The notes under the pieces are model-generated. The model was not told where the DNA came from and ran no database searches. It saw only the letters and a list, made by a program, of their open reading frames with translations. From assembly GCF_039596395.1 (NCBI RefSeq), contig NZ_JBCNJT010000001.1:1771315-1835314 (forward strand): DNA of 64,000 bases. Reading direction: 5' to 3'. Made by a program: the position numbers and the translations under genes. This document shows positions 24,298-32,515 of this stretch, one piece after another; position 1 is the first letter of the stretch, and each line of letters begins with the position of its first letter. This stretch comes from Fluviicola sp. (GTDB lineage: Bacteria; Bacteroidota; Bacteroidia; Flavobacteriales_D; Crocinitomicaceae).

Positions 24298-24344
24298 GTA
24301 GCTATTTGACTACAAATATATATGAAGTTATTTGACTACGCAAA
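24298..24344 (-). promoter_or_regulatory. Promoter with two operator copies for ArsR module B
   Basis: On the minus strand TTTG (24341-24344), exactly 20 bases, TATATTTG (24313-24320). Dyad GTAG-CTATTTGA-CTAC covers 24298-24313; a second copy with two changes (GAAGTTATTTGACTAC) covers 24324-24339, 26 bases away and ending one base before the -33 box. The geometry matches module A almost base for base. Confidence 0.78.
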
Positions 24345-24379
24345 ATTTTTTTTCAAAAAAACACTTGTATAAGGATTAT

Positions 24380-24434
24380 TGTCCGCCTGCGGCAGACATT
24401 TTCTTTTTCACGCAGATATCGCAGATAGCGCAGG
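24380..24434. repeat. REP-like palindrome and 9-base iterations
   Basis: TGTCCGCC-TGC-GGCAGACA (24380-24398, one mismatch in the arms), followed by CGCAGATAT, CGCAGATAG, CGCAGG (24411-24434), units of 9 bases. They lie in a gene-free stretch after module B. Confidence 0.5.
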
Positions 24435-24546
24435 TTTTTATGATGATATGCTTGTTAGCTGATTTACTCAGATCCCTCTAATTAAATTTGCTTAGAAGAT
24501 CCTATTACCCGTTGAGAATTACCGCTTCAATGGGATTTGGGCAATC

Positions 24547-25032
24547 TTATTCTTCTTTCTGAAAAATACAAGCTCCCTGATCCGGGTAACGCATCCAATA
24601 AATAACGCTCTCAAACTCATCAACCAGTAAAACCATAATTATTGGCTCTGGAAGTTTTTCAACGATTGTTGAAGGTGAGCCCTGAATGGAAAAAGGATAA
24701 AAACTTATCCGGTGGTCTAGTGTAATGATCAGGCTGTCATTGTTTAATTGCCAGTTTCCAATCCATTGATCTCTTATTACATCAATACTATAAATACTTA
24801 AAGAAGTATCTCTTTCCAGGAAAGCTCCATGCGTAGCATTCAGACACAAATTGTGAAGAACGGTGGTATCTGCATATTTTGGAGTTGAAGCATAAGTACT
24901 TTGAGGCATAGCATAATAATGAATGCCAATTTCTTCCTCAAAAGTATATGTTCCGGGTATTGTTTCCATCCGCTGGGATTTTGCATCCGGCAGCTGAAGG
25001 AAAAACAACATCCCTGCAACCCATTTCTTCAT
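24547..25032 (-). CDS. Secreted protein of unknown function
   Basis: 161 residues with signal peptide MKKWVAGMLFFLQLPDAKSQ. The mature part is short beta strands and loops (GTYTFEEEIGIHYYAMPQ, DSLIITLDHRISFYPFSIQG), and a possible disulfide pair (C at LHNLCLN and near the C-terminus, GACIF). No family recognised. It follows the histidine kinase gene by 60 bases on the same strand. Confidence 0.6.
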   Translation of the reverse strand: MKKWVAGMLFFLQLPDAKSQRMETIPGTYTFEEEIGIHYYAMPQSTYASTPKYADTTVLHNLCLNATHGAFLERDTSLSIYSIDVIRDQWIGNWQLNNDSLIITLDHRISFYPFSIQGSPSTIVEKLPEPIIMVLLVDEFESVIYWMRYPDQGACIFQKEE

Positions 25033-25092
25033 CTTTTTAATTTGATCATAAAAACGTACAGTTGAAGAACAGGATCGTTCAAAGGGAACTTC

Positions 25093-26118
25093 TTACTCAA
25101 ACTCCAACTCGAAACAAACACCTTGCTTACTTTCCTTTTTTTGGAGCTTTCCGTTGAGTTGCTCTGCAAAGCCTTCTATTAAAAAATGTCCGAAATGATG
25201 GTCATCGGTTCCTGTTTTGTATTCGGAGAAACCTGCGCCGTCGTCTTTGTAGGTCAGGAGGTATTTTCCGTCTTTCAGTTGAAGGCCGAGGTAGATTTCT
25301 CCGTGATTTCTTCCTTTGAAACCGTGTAAAATGGAATTCGTGATCCATTCGTTGATCAATAAACCGAGCGGAATCATTTTATCAACGGGAAGTTCCAGGT
25401 AATCGATGTCCAGCTTCAGCTTGAAATTATCGGGTTCGTTTACCAGGGAATTCAGGCAGTCTTTGAAGAGCTTTTTCCAGTAGTTTGCCACATTGATCAG
25501 GGCCAGATCTTTGTGCTTGTATAGGGATTCATGAATACTGGCAATGGTTTCTATGCGCGATTGCGTTTTGTCGAGTACGCCGTTGAAGTTATTATCGCCT
25601 TCTTCCATTTGCAGCCGGATCAAACTGGAAATGATCTGCAGATTGTTCTTAACCCGGTGATGCATTTCTTTGAGGATCACATCTTTTTCATTGTTGAGCT
25701 TTTCCAGCTCGGCAGTCCTTTTCCTGACTTTATTTTCCAGGTCGTTCTTCAACTGGATCAGTTCTTCTTCTGCCCGCTTGCGGTTGGTGATATTGGTTGA
25801 TAATACGAAAATTCCTTCGGGAATGGGTTCTATGCGCAATTCGAACCAGTTTTTGGCTCCGTCGTTATAGGTAAATTCGTTCTCAAAATGAAGTGTAACG
25901 CGCTCATCCATGCATTTTTTGAGTTGACTGAACATGAAGGTATCCTCGATTCCGGGATAGCATTCCATCATCGTTTTCCCCAGTAATTTATCAACGGTAC
26001 TTTGCCCCTGGCTTGCCACAGTTGTATTTACGTAGAGGTATTTCCAGTGATAGTCGATTACCTGGAATCCTTCAAGCAAACTATCGAGAATACTTAAGTT
26101 TAAGAGTGATCGTTTCAA
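25093..26118 (-). CDS. PAS-domain sensor histidine kinase, HisKA_2 (HWE-like) type
   Basis: 341 residues, no transmembrane segment. An N-terminal PAS domain (about 8-115; VIDYHWKYLYVN, ending LSTNITNRKRAEEEL), a coiled coil (115-150), the HisKA_2 phosphoacceptor region with EMHHRVKNNLQ (H153/H154) and a HATPase domain with LLINEWITNSILHGF (N box) and DDGAGF (G box). It is a soluble kinase sensing an intracellular signal. No response regulator is adjacent, so it is an orphan. Confidence 0.92.
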   Translation of the reverse strand: MKRSLLNLSILDSLLEGFQVIDYHWKYLYVNTTVASQGQSTVDKLLGKTMMECYPGIEDTFMFSQLKKCMDERVTLHFENEFTYNDGAKNWFELRIEPIPEGIFVLSTNITNRKRAEEELIQLKNDLENKVRKRTAELEKLNNEKDVILKEMHHRVKNNLQIISSLIRLQMEEGDNNFNGVLDKTQSRIETIASIHESLYKHKDLALINVANYWKKLFKDCLNSLVNEPDNFKLKLDIDYLELPVDKMIPLGLLINEWITNSILHGFKGRNHGEIYLGLQLKDGKYLLTYKDDGAGFSEYKTGTDDHHFGHFLIEGFAEQLNGKLQKKESKQGVCFELEFE

Positions 26119-26206
26119 TGAATGAGCGTTTAATTTACACCCTTAATATACAAAAAACCACATACATGCAATGAAGTGGGGTTTTGAAATTGTCGTAAAA
26201 AGTATA

Positions 26207-27346
26207 TCAGGAATTCGTGATCACCAGTTTTTTGGAAACCGTGAACCCTTTTCCTGAAATTTTCAGGATATAAGTTCCTGCTTTCAAATGATCGATATCC
26301 AGGGACTGAATGTTTTCACCGGTTTTCTTTTCAACCAATCTACCGCGCATATCACGCACGGTGATTTCTTTGACCGGCCGGTTATTGCTTGCCTGAATGA
26401 TTATTGCATCTTCTGCCGGATTCGGCCAGAAAGCTACATCAACCTGTTTGTAATCTGAAACGGCTGCTGTTCCTTCGTACTGACTGAAAAAGCGCCAGAT
26501 CTCTTTGGATGCGTCGAAATCCATGCAGGTATTCCCGGAAGAACCCGAAACCGGTGAACCGGGCCAGGTATGCCCACCACCGGTTACTTTAAACAATTCG
26601 ACCGTGTAACCGTTGGTTCCTCCCGTGTAAAGGTATCTTGTTGCCGTAGCGTTATCGGAAGTTACTGCATCCGGAATCGGAATCACAGCCGGAACCGGGT
26701 TACAATTGTTCTGATCGACCCAAAAGAGATTCGTGTCATCGATGCCTTTCATGGTCGAAGTTCCCGCATAGGGATTCGTATTATCAGAGGTTCCGTGAAT
26801 GTGCAGAACAGGAACCGGGTGCTGCGGAACACATTCGTCGTACATATCCACCGACATGGAGCCGGTCACTGTTCCGATTGCTGCAAAGCGGTTACTTTGA
26901 CAAGCCAGGTAATAAGCCATAAAACTTCCGTTGGACATTCCCGCGCAGTAAACCCTGGAGGAATTGATGGAATAATCTGCTGAAATGGTATCAATCAATG
27001 CTTCCAAAAACCCGACATCATCCACCGTGGAGCCCAGTACGCTTCCGTAATTCCAGAAACGCTGCCCGAACATAGTAGAACCATCCGGATGAACGACGAT
27101 AAAGTTTGCCGTATCCGCTATGGGCCTGAAATCGCGGTATTGTGCCTGGTACGCCCCATCTGTACCCAATCCGTGCAAGTTGAACACCAAAGGAACCGGA
27201 TTTGCCGGATTATACATGGCAGGAATGTAGAAGGAATAAGTACGTGTAATTCCACCGTGGACAAAAGAACCTGAAACGGTTGTCTGCGCGCGGAGTAACC
27301 CGGCCACACAAACCAGTAACGCAGTAATAAAGCTGGACTTCTTCAT
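26207..27346 (-). CDS. Secreted PHB depolymerase/esterase-like alpha/beta hydrolase with T9SS domain
   Basis: 379 residues. Signal peptide 1-20. The catalytic domain (about 22-295) is of the PHB-depolymerase/feruloyl-esterase class: oxyanion HG in NLHGLG, nucleophile elbow G136-M-S138-N-G140, an acidic residue in HIHGTSDNTNPY and the histidine in GGGHTWPGS. The C-terminus (FWPNPAEDAI to GTYILKISGKG, ITNS end) is a T9SS type A domain. It likely cleaves polyester or feruloyl-type bonds outside the cell; exact substrate uncertain. Confidence 0.9.
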   Translation of the reverse strand: MKKSSFITALLVCVAGLLRAQTTVSGSFVHGGITRTYSFYIPAMYNPANPVPLVFNLHGLGTDGAYQAQYRDFRPIADTANFIVVHPDGSTMFGQRFWNYGSVLGSTVDDVGFLEALIDTISADYSINSSRVYCAGMSNGSFMAYYLACQSNRFAAIGTVTGSMSVDMYDECVPQHPVPVLHIHGTSDNTNPYAGTSTMKGIDDTNLFWVDQNNCNPVPAVIPIPDAVTSDNATATRYLYTGGTNGYTVELFKVTGGGHTWPGSPVSGSSGNTCMDFDASKEIWRFFSQYEGTAAVSDYKQVDVAFWPNPAEDAIIIQASNNRPVKEITVRDMRGRLVEKKTGENIQSLDIDHLKAGTYILKISGKGFTVSKKLVITNS

Positions 27347-27411
27347 AGAAGAAATATAGGGATTTTTTTGTATAAACTCTATCCTTTTTGCATCCGGACC
27401 GACTGAAAATC

Positions 27412-27446
27412 AAATCCCGCACCGAAACCGGAGCGGGATTTTACCT
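27412..27446 (-). terminator. Intrinsic terminator of the glycosyltransferase gene
   Basis: AAATCCCGC (27412-27420) pairs with GCGGGATTT (27433-27441), with an inner CCG/CGG pairing in the loop. In the minus direction it follows the GT2 stop by about 45 bases, with a T-rich tail. Confidence 0.6.
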
Positions 27447-27486
27447 AACTTACCTAAACCTAAACACTATACACTACTTATACTCT

Positions 27487-28875
27487 TTAATGCTTTTGCG
27501 GAAGATCACGTGTCAGCCACCCTCTTCGGCTCGCAGTTGCGATAGCGTACGGAGTGATCCAAAACAGCGTGAACGTATAAAAAATGCTATATGGATATGC
27601 CCAAAGTGATTCGAGCAGATTGTGTCGTTTTGTATAAAAGAATACCTGGATGCTTGAGAAGATGAACAGGCTTAAAAATGCCGAACTCAGGAACAAAAGC
27701 GGGTGCGTACAGATCAGGAAGAACATCAGCAGCATTCCCGGATAGGCCACGAATACTTTCAACCACTGATCCAGCAACAGAATACGCGGACCAATTTTCG
27801 ATTCTTCACGGAATTTCCCGAAAGCGAACTTACTCATGGCGATGTTCTCGCGGATGTTGCTTCGTTCCCAACGGATAAACATTTTGTACAGGCTTTTGTA
27901 TTTCTCCGGAATGTTGGTGAATACATACGCATTTCGCTGGAACAACACATGGTATCCTTGCTTGAGAATCATGTTCGTCATTGCACGGTCTTCACCGATA
28001 TCGCTCAGTTGTCCCATGAAAGTCTGGTTCATCCAGTCCGGAAGGCAAGCCATCACCACATCTTTGCGGTAAGCGGCGAGTGCACCGGGTGTGCACAATA
28101 CGGATCCCAGTTTGCTTTGAGCCGAACGTATAAACTCAAAACTGAAGGTAAAGCTTACGTTCAACATGCGTGGGATCATGGCGTTCTTATTGTTCAAGAC
28201 GCGTACATTCCCGGCCACTGCGCCACATTTTTCATCTGTTATGAAAGGGCTTACCAAATTTCTAAGCGTATCTCTTCTCACGATGGAGTCACTGTCGACG
28301 GTTACAAAGACATCTCCGGTAGCCAGGTTGAAACCACGATACAAGGCGTGTCTTTTTCCCTGGTTGTGCGGCTGCTGGTAAATTTCCAGGCGGTCTCCCA
28401 ATTCTGCTTTAGCTTTTTTCATCCAATCCCAGGTATCGTCTACACTTCCATCATCAATGGAGATCAGCTGCAGTTTTTCGTGCGGGTAATCACTCTGAGC
28501 GAGACTAATCAATGTACGGTACACTAATTCTCCTTCGTTGTATGCCGGCACGATCACCGTTGAAACGGGCAGTTTTTCGTCAGGTACGGATTTAACAGAC
28601 CTGTATTGCAGGTACAAAAACAGGATATATATTAAAAAACAGATTTTGAATATCAATAAGGCCGTTCCGACAACAATCAATGCAATTCCCCAGGAATTAT
28701 TCATGCGTTCGAGGTGTAATGCTTTGAAATGCGGCTGCAGCATGTATACCAGGAACGCTGCTCCGACCATTAATAAGATCGCCCCAAGAAGGATGATCAC
28801 ATCTTGTACTCTTACAGGGCTTTTCGGGTAGTAACTATATGTTACTTTCGGGTTTGTGTGTTTGTTAGCGTGCAT
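27487..28875 (-). CDS. Membrane glycosyltransferase family 2 (processive, hyaluronan/chitin-synthase-like)
   Basis: 462 residues. Two N-terminal transmembrane helices (26-46, 61-88), a GT2 domain (about 104-330) and two to three C-terminal helices (from about 370). Motifs: VSTVIVPAYNEG (104-115), DDGSVDD (141-147), D194-S-D196, GEDR (294-297) and RW (335-336). Such enzymes add sugars from UDP-sugars while exporting a chain. The Q of the classic QxxRW motif is M332 here. Probably makes a surface polysaccharide. It stands alone, with no polysaccharide operon around it. Confidence 0.9.
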   Translation of the reverse strand: MHANKHTNPKVTYSYYPKSPVRVQDVIILLGAILLMVGAAFLVYMLQPHFKALHLERMNNSWGIALIVVGTALLIFKICFLIYILFLYLQYRSVKSVPDEKLPVSTVIVPAYNEGELVYRTLISLAQSDYPHEKLQLISIDDGSVDDTWDWMKKAKAELGDRLEIYQQPHNQGKRHALYRGFNLATGDVFVTVDSDSIVRRDTLRNLVSPFITDEKCGAVAGNVRVLNNKNAMIPRMLNVSFTFSFEFIRSAQSKLGSVLCTPGALAAYRKDVVMACLPDWMNQTFMGQLSDIGEDRAMTNMILKQGYHVLFQRNAYVFTNIPEKYKSLYKMFIRWERSNIRENIAMSKFAFGKFREESKIGPRILLLDQWLKVFVAYPGMLLMFFLICTHPLLFLSSAFLSLFIFSSIQVFFYTKRHNLLESLWAYPYSIFYTFTLFWITPYAIATASRRGWLTRDLPQKH

Positions 28876-29088
28876 GTCGTAAAGCTTTGAATTTCCGTAC
28901 CAACCCTTTCAACAGTTGTACCGAATTCAAAAACCCCTTATTTTTCAAGGGTTTAACGATTTAGTAGTTTTTGAAATCCGGGGAATTATTCCACAGATTG
29001 GGGAATTTCTCCCCAATCTGCCTCAAACTCGCTTCTACCTGCAAGTGATAAAAATTTGAGCTTTAAACTTTTGAACCCACACCAAAAA

Positions 29089-29114
29089 CAAAAAAGCCAC
29101 CCAAAAGAGTGGCT
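29089..29114 (-). terminator. Intrinsic terminator of the DinB gene
   Basis: Minus-strand stem AGCCAC/GTGGCT (29109-29114 with 29095-29100), 8-base loop, followed by a TTTTTTG tract. It lies 34 bases after the DinB stop. Confidence 0.75.
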
Positions 29115-29147
29115 AAGACTATATTATTATTCTGAATCCTATCTTTT

Positions 29148-29642
29148 CTAGCTGTCTTCGTATGTAGGGCCGTAGAGTCCCGGAACTTTGTTTCCGGTGG
29201 AACGCAGGTAAACGATCATTTCTCCCCGGTGATGGTAGATGTGATTGAACAAAAAGCCTCTTGCGACTGTTCCCCTCGGAAAAGGCCCCATGATGGTACG
29301 ATCTCCGGATTTCATGACCCAGGGAGTTTGCAGGTCTTCTTCCTTCAAAGAAAGAAGCGCTTCCCGGGCTTTTTCCACATTTGCTTCAAAAAGCTCACGC
29401 GTTGCATGAATGTCTTCCGGGGATCCGCGTTCCAGGCTGTCAGCAGACATATCGTATTCATCCTGCGTCAATGTTCCCACATACCAATAATAAATGGTTG
29501 CAATGTGCTGAGCCAGTTCTCCCATAGACCAGGAAGTCGGCGACGGTTTGAATTTTACATGACTTGCCGGAACGGCGTGCAATAATTTGCGGGTGCTTTC
29601 TGCTTCGTGCTCAAATTCAGCTATTAAGGCTTCTAACATCAT
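29148..29642 (-). CDS. DinB/YfiT-like four-helix-bundle protein
   Basis: 164 residues. Helical bundle with histidines placed as in DinB-like metalloproteins: LAQHIATIYYW (first helix pair His) and FLFNHIYHHRGEMIVYLRSTG (second). WSMGELAQHI and HHRGEM are typical family motifs; many members bind a divalent metal, and some are thiol transferases. It is cytoplasmic and a single gene with its own terminator. Two ATG codons in a row leave the start ambiguous by one residue. Confidence 0.9.
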   Translation of the reverse strand: MMLEALIAEFEHEAESTRKLLHAVPASHVKFKPSPTSWSMGELAQHIATIYYWYVGTLTQDEYDMSADSLERGSPEDIHATRELFEANVEKAREALLSLKEEDLQTPWVMKSGDRTIMGPFPRGTVARGFLFNHIYHHRGEMIVYLRSTGNKVPGLYGPTYEDS

Positions 29643-29790
29643 ACTCCAGATTTTAAATGAACGGATAAGTTACTACTCTTCCTTTTTGAAACAAAATCGC
29701 GGCGTGTTAATAAAGCTAACATTCAAAAAAGATGCGTTTTGGCGGCAGAAAGAGCAAAAACCGGTTAAAAACCACCATTCAACCCAAATA

Positions 29791-29867
29791 ACAACTAAAA
29801 GTAGTGTAAAAACAACCAGAAGTAGTTGTATTTTTATCAGACCTGCAAATGTGCCCTCCTACCTTTG
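29791..29867 (+). promoter_or_regulatory. Promoter and tandem dyad of the HTH-pentapeptide gene
   Basis: TACCTTTG (29860-29867) fits the -7 box, 30 bases before the ATG. Further upstream two copies 21 bases apart: ACAACTAAAAGTAGTGT (29791-) and the perfect dyad ACAAC-CAGAAGTA-GTTGT (29812-29829). They are plausible operators for the HTH domain encoded by the gene itself. Confidence 0.5.
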
Positions 29868-29897
29868 CTTCATCGAAAATCAACAAAAAAGTACGTT

Positions 29898-30788
29898 ATG
29901 TTCAATTCAAAAATCATTGGTGAGCGCATCACCGAAGCAAGAAAGAAGACAGCAGTTTCACAAGCGGGACTTGCCGAATTGCTTTTTATCAGTCCGCAGG
30001 CAGTTGGAAAATGGGAGCGCGGAGAATCCATGCCGGATATTTTGACTTTAAACCGCCTGGCAGAAATCCTGCAGGTAGACCTGAACTATTTTTCGGAAAA
30101 TTTCCCATCGGTTGCACGCGAGGATCAAACACCTGTTGTACCAGAGGCAGTTCCTTCCACTCCATCGAAAAAGAAACCACTATCCTGGGATATGTCGAAA
30201 GGAAGCTGGGCAGATGCCGATTTCTCCGGGCTCAAAAACCTGCATGAAAAATTCAGTTCTTCGCATCTGAAGAATTGCAAGTTCATCGGTTCGGACTTAT
30301 CGGGATTACAACTGAGCGATAACTATGTACTGGGCTGCAACTTCTCGGGCTCAGACCTCAGCAATAGCCAGTTAAAAGGTTCGCACCTGACCAAAAACGC
30401 GTTCAGGGAATGTTTGCTGAAAGCGACCGAATTTACAGGTAGCCATCTTTCCGGGTGCGATTTTTCCGGAGCAGATTTTTCGGAAGCCGTGTTCAAGTCA
30501 GGAGGTTTTGAGAAAAACACGCTTGAAAACGCACTTTGGAAACATGTTTCGTTCCGGGAAATGTACCTGGCCGACCTGGTTTTTGAAGGAATCGTTGAAG
30601 ACTGTTATTTTGAAAACTGCGCTTTTAAACGAATTACTTTCAAAGATGCAGTCCTTACAAACACGTTCTTCAAGAACAAAAGCCTGAAACACATCCGTTT
30701 TGTGGATTGCAAGGCAGATCGCATCACGTATGAATTTTTAAAGAACGGAAAAGCGGATTTAAGCGGGCTTGAACTGATTGACAGCTGA
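29898..30788 (+). CDS. XRE-family HTH regulator fused to pentapeptide repeats
   Basis: 296 residues from ATG 29898. The HTH_3/Cro domain covers about 4-62 (IGERITEARKKTAVSQAGLAELLFISPQAVGKWERG). After a proline-rich linker, residues about 105-285 form a pentapeptide-repeat quadrilateral helix: repeated A/C-[D/N]-[L/F]-x-x units such as LSGLQLSDN, FSGSDLSNSQLKGSHL, CDFSGADFSEAVF. Pentapeptide proteins can mimic DNA. The fusion is presumably a DNA-binding regulator whose repeat part binds a partner (inference). The dyad sites upstream suggest autoregulation. Confidence 0.9.
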   Translation: MFNSKIIGERITEARKKTAVSQAGLAELLFISPQAVGKWERGESMPDILTLNRLAEILQVDLNYFSENFPSVAREDQTPVVPEAVPSTPSKKKPLSWDMSKGSWADADFSGLKNLHEKFSSSHLKNCKFIGSDLSGLQLSDNYVLGCNFSGSDLSNSQLKGSHLTKNAFRECLLKATEFTGSHLSGCDFSGADFSEAVFKSGGFEKNTLENALWKHVSFREMYLADLVFEGIVEDCYFENCAFKRITFKDAVLTNTFFKNKSLKHIRFVDCKADRITYEFLKNGKADLSGLELIDS

Positions 30789-30842
30789 AGGAATCCGTGT
30801 TTTTTGTTTGGCGACATCATCCGGTTTCCGGGAATTTAAACA

Positions 30843-30924
30843 GGTTTAAACATGTTCAAAAAAGGTTTAAAAGGGTTCAAAAAGTTTAACCATATTTGAA
30901 GGGTTATTGAACTCTTTGAACTTG
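30843..30924. repeat. GTTYAAA-rich inverted element, copy 5
   Basis: GGTTTAAAC, GTTCAAAAAA, GGTTTAAAAGG, GTTCAAAAA, GTTTAACC in one arm, then TTGAACTC and TTTGAACTTG in the other. It fills the gap between the HTH-pentapeptide gene and the next plus-strand gene. Confidence 0.6.
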
Positions 30925-30929
30925 TTTTT

Positions 30930-31259
30930 ATGAATGCGAACGAACGGTCTCGAATCTGCAAAGCCAGTACCGAAGAATTTTTAGTCCTGCTTCATAAGGA
31001 GCATAAAATCCTGCTGGAGCAAGACCTTTTTAAAGCCAATATCCTGGCACGGATACTCAGGTTCACGCCGCTTGAACTGGAAGAAGTCCTGGAATATCTT
31101 CACCGGTATGAGATTGATATTGTTATCGGAAAAGCTGCCAAAAAAGCTGCCCGGAATGCCCTGGAGCATTATGACAGGCCGGATTGGCAAATTCGGGGCA
31201 GGGATGTGTTTGAAGAAATTTATGATGATTTGAAAAGGATTTATGAAATTTCCGAGTAA
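30930..31259 (+). CDS. Small helical cytoplasmic protein, function unknown
   Basis: 109 residues, almost wholly helical and highly charged, with FTPLELEEVLEYLHRYEIDIVIGKAAKKAARNALEHYDRPDW in the centre and FEEIYDDLKRIYEISE at the end. There is no signal peptide or recognised domain. Start at 30930 directly after a GTTYAAA element. Same strand as the HTH-pentapeptide gene, so possibly its partner (inference only). Confidence 0.6.
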   Translation: MNANERSRICKASTEEFLVLLHKEHKILLEQDLFKANILARILRFTPLELEEVLEYLHRYEIDIVIGKAAKKAARNALEHYDRPDWQIRGRDVFEEIYDDLKRIYEISE

Positions 31260-31266
31260 ATCCTTC

Positions 31267-31296
31267 CTTACTTTTTTCCAAGGCAAAAAAAGTAAG
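31267..31296. repeat. Hairpin repeat in a gene-free 379-base stretch
   Basis: CTTACTTTTTT (31267-31277), loop CCAAGGC, AAAAAAAGTAAG (31285-31296), followed by CAAAAATGCC. The motif resembles a hairpin I recall as common in Bacteroidota intergenic DNA. It has no U tract after it, so it is not a classic terminator. The remainder of 31297-31589 shows nothing convincing. Confidence 0.55.
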
Positions 31297-31589
31297 CAAA
31301 AATGCCTTTCAATTACCACCGTCAAGCAGCTTTCTCTTTCGGACCGACTCACGAAAAGAAGGGATCAGGATCCCAAATGACAAGCACTTTTCGGAGTCGG
31401 TTACCAAAATAGAAAACCTTTTTCTTCGACAATTATTTTTAAGTTTAGTGTAGATTTCTCTATCAAAAACGAGTTCTGGAAGCTGGTAATTGATGTTCAA
31501 CCGCTGCATACAATCTAAAACAGGTAATCTTAGCTTCTGCAAAAAAATAATCTTTTAATATTTTTTTCGAACCAAGAGAAGAATATCAG

Positions 31590-31621
31590 TTGTTTCACTA
31601 TTTACAGATTCCGTATTTTTG
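31590..31621 (+). promoter_or_regulatory. Promoter of the DUF2200 gene
   Basis: TTG (31590-31592), 21 bases, TATTTTTG (31614-31621, perfect TAnnTTTG). The start codon follows 17 bases later. Confidence 0.5.
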
Positions 31622-31638
31622 GTAAAAGCATTCAGACT

Positions 31639-32007
31639 ATGAGTACAACTCCGGAACACGATCAAAAAATTGCCAAACTGACCTTTGCTTCGGTTTATCC
31701 ACATTATGTAAAAAAGGTTGAAACCAAGGGAAGAACGGTACAGGAACTCCACGAGGTAATTGAATGGCTGACCGGTTTTGATGAAAAAAAAGTGCAGCAA
31801 CTCATTGATCAGAAAGTGACTTTTGAAGAGTTCTTCAAGCAAGCTAATCTAAACCCGAATGCGGAATTAATTACCGGAACGATTTGCGGTTACAGGATTG
31901 AAGAGATCCAAACACCACTGACCAAGCAAACCCGTTACCTGGACAAATTGGTCGATGAACTGGCGAAGGGGAAAAAGATGGAGAAAATCTTAAGAAATGA
32001 GAAGTGA
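31639..32007 (+). CDS. DUF2200 family protein
   Basis: 122 residues, cytoplasmic. The DUF2200 signature is clear: FASVYPHYVKKVETKGRT, LHEVIEWLTGFDEKKV, VTFEEFFKQANLNPNAELITGTICGYRIEEI and a basic C-terminal helix. The function is unknown, although it is widespread. It shares a transcript with the small membrane protein 26 bases downstream. Confidence 0.88.
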   Translation: MSTTPEHDQKIAKLTFASVYPHYVKKVETKGRTVQELHEVIEWLTGFDEKKVQQLIDQKVTFEEFFKQANLNPNAELITGTICGYRIEEIQTPLTKQTRYLDKLVDELAKGKKMEKILRNEK

Positions 32008-32033
32008 ATATGGTAAATGTTTAAAATAGTATT

Positions 32034-32303
32034 GTGGCATTTAACTTAATCCTCCTTATCGCCTATTTGTGTGTCACGATCTTTACCAGTGTGAAGATCA
32101 GTAAGAGCATTACGCTTTCTACCACTCAGAAAGTAATTAATATTGTTTTAAATGCTTTTGCCCCGGTACTTTGGTATTACCTGATCTCCCCGATTATTTT
32201 CCCGAAAGACAAACTCATTACCAGGGACGAACGCGAGAAGCTGCTCGCAAAAGAAAGGGGAAGCAGGATGGAAAACACAGGAAGATCTTCCACTTATACC
32301 TGA
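32034..32303 (+). CDS. Small membrane protein, function unknown
   Basis: 89 residues starting at GTG 32034. Two transmembrane helices: AFNLILLIAYLCVTIFTSV and VINIVLNAFAPVLWYYLIS, followed by a charged cytoplasmic tail (ITRDEREKLLAKERG). Located 26 bases after the DUF2200 gene. A TAGTATTG box directly over the start may also serve as a weak promoter. Confidence 0.65.
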   Translation: MAFNLILLIAYLCVTIFTSVKISKSITLSTTQKVINIVLNAFAPVLWYYLISPIIFPKDKLITRDEREKLLAKERGSRMENTGRSSTYT

Positions 32304-32315
32304 CTCCATGAAATT

Positions 32316-32339
32316 AAAAAGGGGACAAAAGCCCCCTTT
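32316..32339 (+). terminator. Intrinsic terminator after the DUF2200 operon
   Basis: AAAGGGG (32318-32324), loop ACAAAAGC, CCCCTTT (32333-32339), 12 bases after the stop. The T run is short, so efficiency is uncertain. Confidence 0.55.
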
Positions 32340-32515
32340 GTACCTAACTTGGTTTTTGCTACATTACCAACTTTCAAATCCTACAGCTAAGTTAATAACG
32401 AACAAGACCAGGGAGTTTACACATCAGATAAAAGGATTTACATAATTCCTACTATAACCGGCAGCACTTTCACTAAAAATGACTATTCTTGTGCGCTACA
32501 ATAACACTCATTCAC

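Noticed and set aside
27703-28527. Long plus-strand ORF (274 codons) antisense to the glycosyltransferase
   Set aside because: It lies fully inside the GT2 gene, whose catalytic motifs are intact; the antisense translation has no domain and no promoter.
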